Origin: Trueperaceae bacterium
GTDB lineage: Bacteria > Deinococcota > Deinococci > Deinococcales > Trueperaceae
DNA length: 13,876 bases
NCBI GenBank assembly: GCA_007130445.1
Contig: SLSM01000424.1
Location: 1 to 13,876, forward strand
Direction of reading: 5' to 3'
The notes under the pieces are model-generated. The model saw only the letters and a program-made list of their open reading frames with translations. It did not search any database and was not told the DNA's origin. Shown piece after piece: positions 12,793 through 13,876 of the stretch (position 1 is its first letter; every line of letters starts with the position of its first letter). Made by a program: the position numbers and the translations under genes.

Positions 12793-13758
12793 GTGAGGAT
12801 CGGCCACACGCCTCGATCGCTGCCCGCCTCGCCCCGTCGGCGCCGCGTCGGCCGCATCGCGGCGATCGTGGTGCTCGCGCTTGCGCTCGTCGCCGCGATC
12901 ACGTTCGCGGCCATCCCGCCCCTCGTGACGGGGCCGATGATCCGGGGCCCGATCGCGTTCGCCACGACCTACGCCGCCGAGGACGTCGATCTCGCGCCCG
13001 AGCGCGTGACGCTCGTGACCAACGATGGCCTGGAGCTGGCCGCGCACTGGGTGCACGTGCGCGAGCCGGCCGCCGTGGTGATCTTCGTGTCGGGGACGCA
13101 CGGACCTTCGGTCACGGCGTTCTTCGGCCACGCGGCGATGCTGGCCGAGGAGGGCTACGCCTCGCTGCTGGTCGAGCTGCGGGCGCGGGGCGAGAGCCAG
13201 GGCGAGCGCATTGGGCTGGCGTACGAGGAGGTGCAGGATCTGCGGGCGGGTGTGGCGCACGTGCAGACCCGCCTCGAGTACGTGGGGGTCCCGATCGTCG
13301 CCTACGGCTTGTCGTTGGGTGGCGCCACCGCCATCAACGCGGCGGGTGTGACTCCCGCGATCGACGGCGTCGTGAGCCTGTCCGCGTTCTCGTCGTGGAG
13401 CGAGGTGTTCGTCGACTCCATGGGGTTGCCCGAGCCGTTCGCCACGGTGCAGCGCGCGTTCGTCGAGCTCTACCTGGGGTTCACGTACGGCTTCGACCGG
13501 CGCGACCTGGTGCCGCGGCGGCAGATCGAGCGGCTCGGCTCGCGCCCGGCGCTGCTGATCCACTCGCGCAGCGACTCGCAGGTGCCGTTCGCGAGCTTCG
13601 AGCGCCTCGTGGAGCGCGCGCCCGCGCACGTCGAGACGTGGGTCCGCGACGGCGACGCGCACCTTGTGGTGACCGACGGGAGCTTCCTGCGGCCTTGGGA
13701 GGACGGTGAGTACGCCGACGTGGTGCTGGGTTTCCTGGGGCGGCACTTCGGGCGCTGA
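12793..13758 (+). CDS. Membrane-anchored alpha/beta hydrolase, 321 aa
   Basis: GTG 12793 with GGAGG 5 nt upstream gives an Arg-rich N-terminus and one transmembrane anchor (IAAIVVLALALVAAITFAAI, 22-41). The catalytic domain then faces outward by the positive-inside rule. Elements seen are the strand VTLVTNDGLELAAHWV (72-87), VVIFVSGTHGPS (95-106), ELRARGESQGER (128-139), the nucleophile elbow YGLSLGG with Ser174 (171-177), HSRSDSQVPF with Asp261 (257-266) and DGDAHLV with His290 (286-292). This resembles the DUF1749/YqkD-like and Abhd17-like extracellular or membrane-bound esterases. The substrate is unknown. It is divergent from the lipoprotein gene and convergent with the VapC fragment. Confidence 0.87.
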   Translation: MRIGHTPRSLPASPRRRRVGRIAAIVVLALALVAAITFAAIPPLVTGPMIRGPIAFATTYAAEDVDLAPERVTLVTNDGLELAAHWVHVREPAAVVIFVSGTHGPSVTAFFGHAAMLAEEGYASLLVELRARGESQGERIGLAYEEVQDLRAGVAHVQTRLEYVGVPIVAYGLSLGGATAINAAGVTPAIDGVVSLSAFSSWSEVFVDSMGLPEPFATVQRAFVELYLGFTYGFDRRDLVPRRQIERLGSRPALLIHSRSDSQVPFASFERLVERAPAHVETWVRDGDAHLVVTDGSFLRPWEDGEYADVVLGFLGRHFGR

Positions 13759-13780
13759 CGCGTGCCTCGGCGACGTGCTC

Positions 13781-13876
13781 CTACACCCGGATGACGTGGA
13801 GCGATGGCACGCCGTCGAAGTCGGCGTCCTGTGTCACGACGGGTACGTCGAGAGCGATGGCCGTCGCGGCGATCCA
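13781..13876 (-). CDS. vapC: VapC-type PIN-domain toxin, C-terminal fragment (5' part outside window)
   Basis: The minus strand from the right edge reads WIAATAIALDVPVVTQDADF then DGVPSLHVIRV and a TAG at 13781. This is the ending of PIN-domain ribonuclease toxins of VapBC modules, whose pattern is W/D-I-A-A-T-A-x-x-x-x-x-P-x-VT-x-D-x-D-F. The Asp residues in QDADFD belong to the metal-binding acidic set. The rest of the toxin and any VapB antitoxin lie beyond base 13876. The 3' end is 22 bp from the convergent hydrolase gene. Confidence 0.85.
   Translation of the reverse strand, partial: WIAATAIALDVPVVTQDADFDGVPSLHVIRV

Noticed and set aside
1..13876. CRISPR array, tRNA or rRNA
   Set aside because: No regularly spaced repeats, cloverleaf-like segments with TTCGA-type arms in context, or conserved rRNA stretches were found by eye.

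Overview
The window is GC-rich with strong G/C preference at third codon positions, frequent GTG starts, clear GGAGG-type ribosome binding sites and short intergenic gaps. A broken BTAD/SARP-type regulator, a TetR gene with divergent operators, and TANNNT-like -10 boxes point to a high-GC actinobacterium. The very acidic stretch in the secreted peptidase hints at a saline or alkaline lifestyle. I cannot name a species. No tRNA, rRNA, CRISPR array or intact insertion sequence was seen.

Layout. 1-1737 (minus) is most of a YjhG/YagF-family sugar-acid (D-xylonate-type) dehydratase that runs off the left edge. 1940-2521 (minus) is a small secreted protein gene interrupted by an in-frame TAG, with an 11-bp tandem repeat upstream. 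2662-3489 (minus) is an alpha/beta hydrolase. 4156-4686 (plus) is a secreted DUF3237-like protein. 4888-5739 (minus) is a sugar phosphate isomerase/epimerase TIM barrel. 6058-6586 (plus) is an overlapping toxin-antitoxin pair. 6994-7306 is a SARP/BTAD regulator remnant with an internal deletion. 7395-8984 (minus) is a secreted alpha/beta-hydrolase peptidase. 9345-10004 (minus) is a TetR regulator divergent from two small four-helix membrane proteins (10198-11011). 11325-11957 (plus) is a stand-alone HD (SpoT/MESH1-like) hydrolase. 12024-12613 (minus) is a lipoprotein gene with a one-base frameshift in a homopolymer. 12793-13758 (plus) is a membrane-anchored alpha/beta hydrolase. 13781-13876 (minus) is the C-terminal end of a VapC-type PIN toxin.

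The genes do not form one pathway. The dehydratase and the sugar isomerase suggest carbohydrate or sugar-acid catabolism. The TetR/membrane-protein block is a self-contained regulated unit, and the toxin-antitoxin and VapC genes plus three broken genes mark an accessory, decaying region.

The most unusual structure is a two-copy intergenic cassette (6656-6789 and 11083-11216). It has an identical 42-nt core carrying a TTGACG-17-TATGTT promoter whose spacer and -10 contain the palindrome CATACCGGGGTATG, followed about 25 nt later by an identical GC-rich hairpin. In the part from core to hairpin, all differences between copies lie in the short spacer and the hairpin loop. This is what a conserved regulated promoter driving a very short RNA or an attenuated leader would look like, although a reading frame on the opposite strand is also strikingly conserved.
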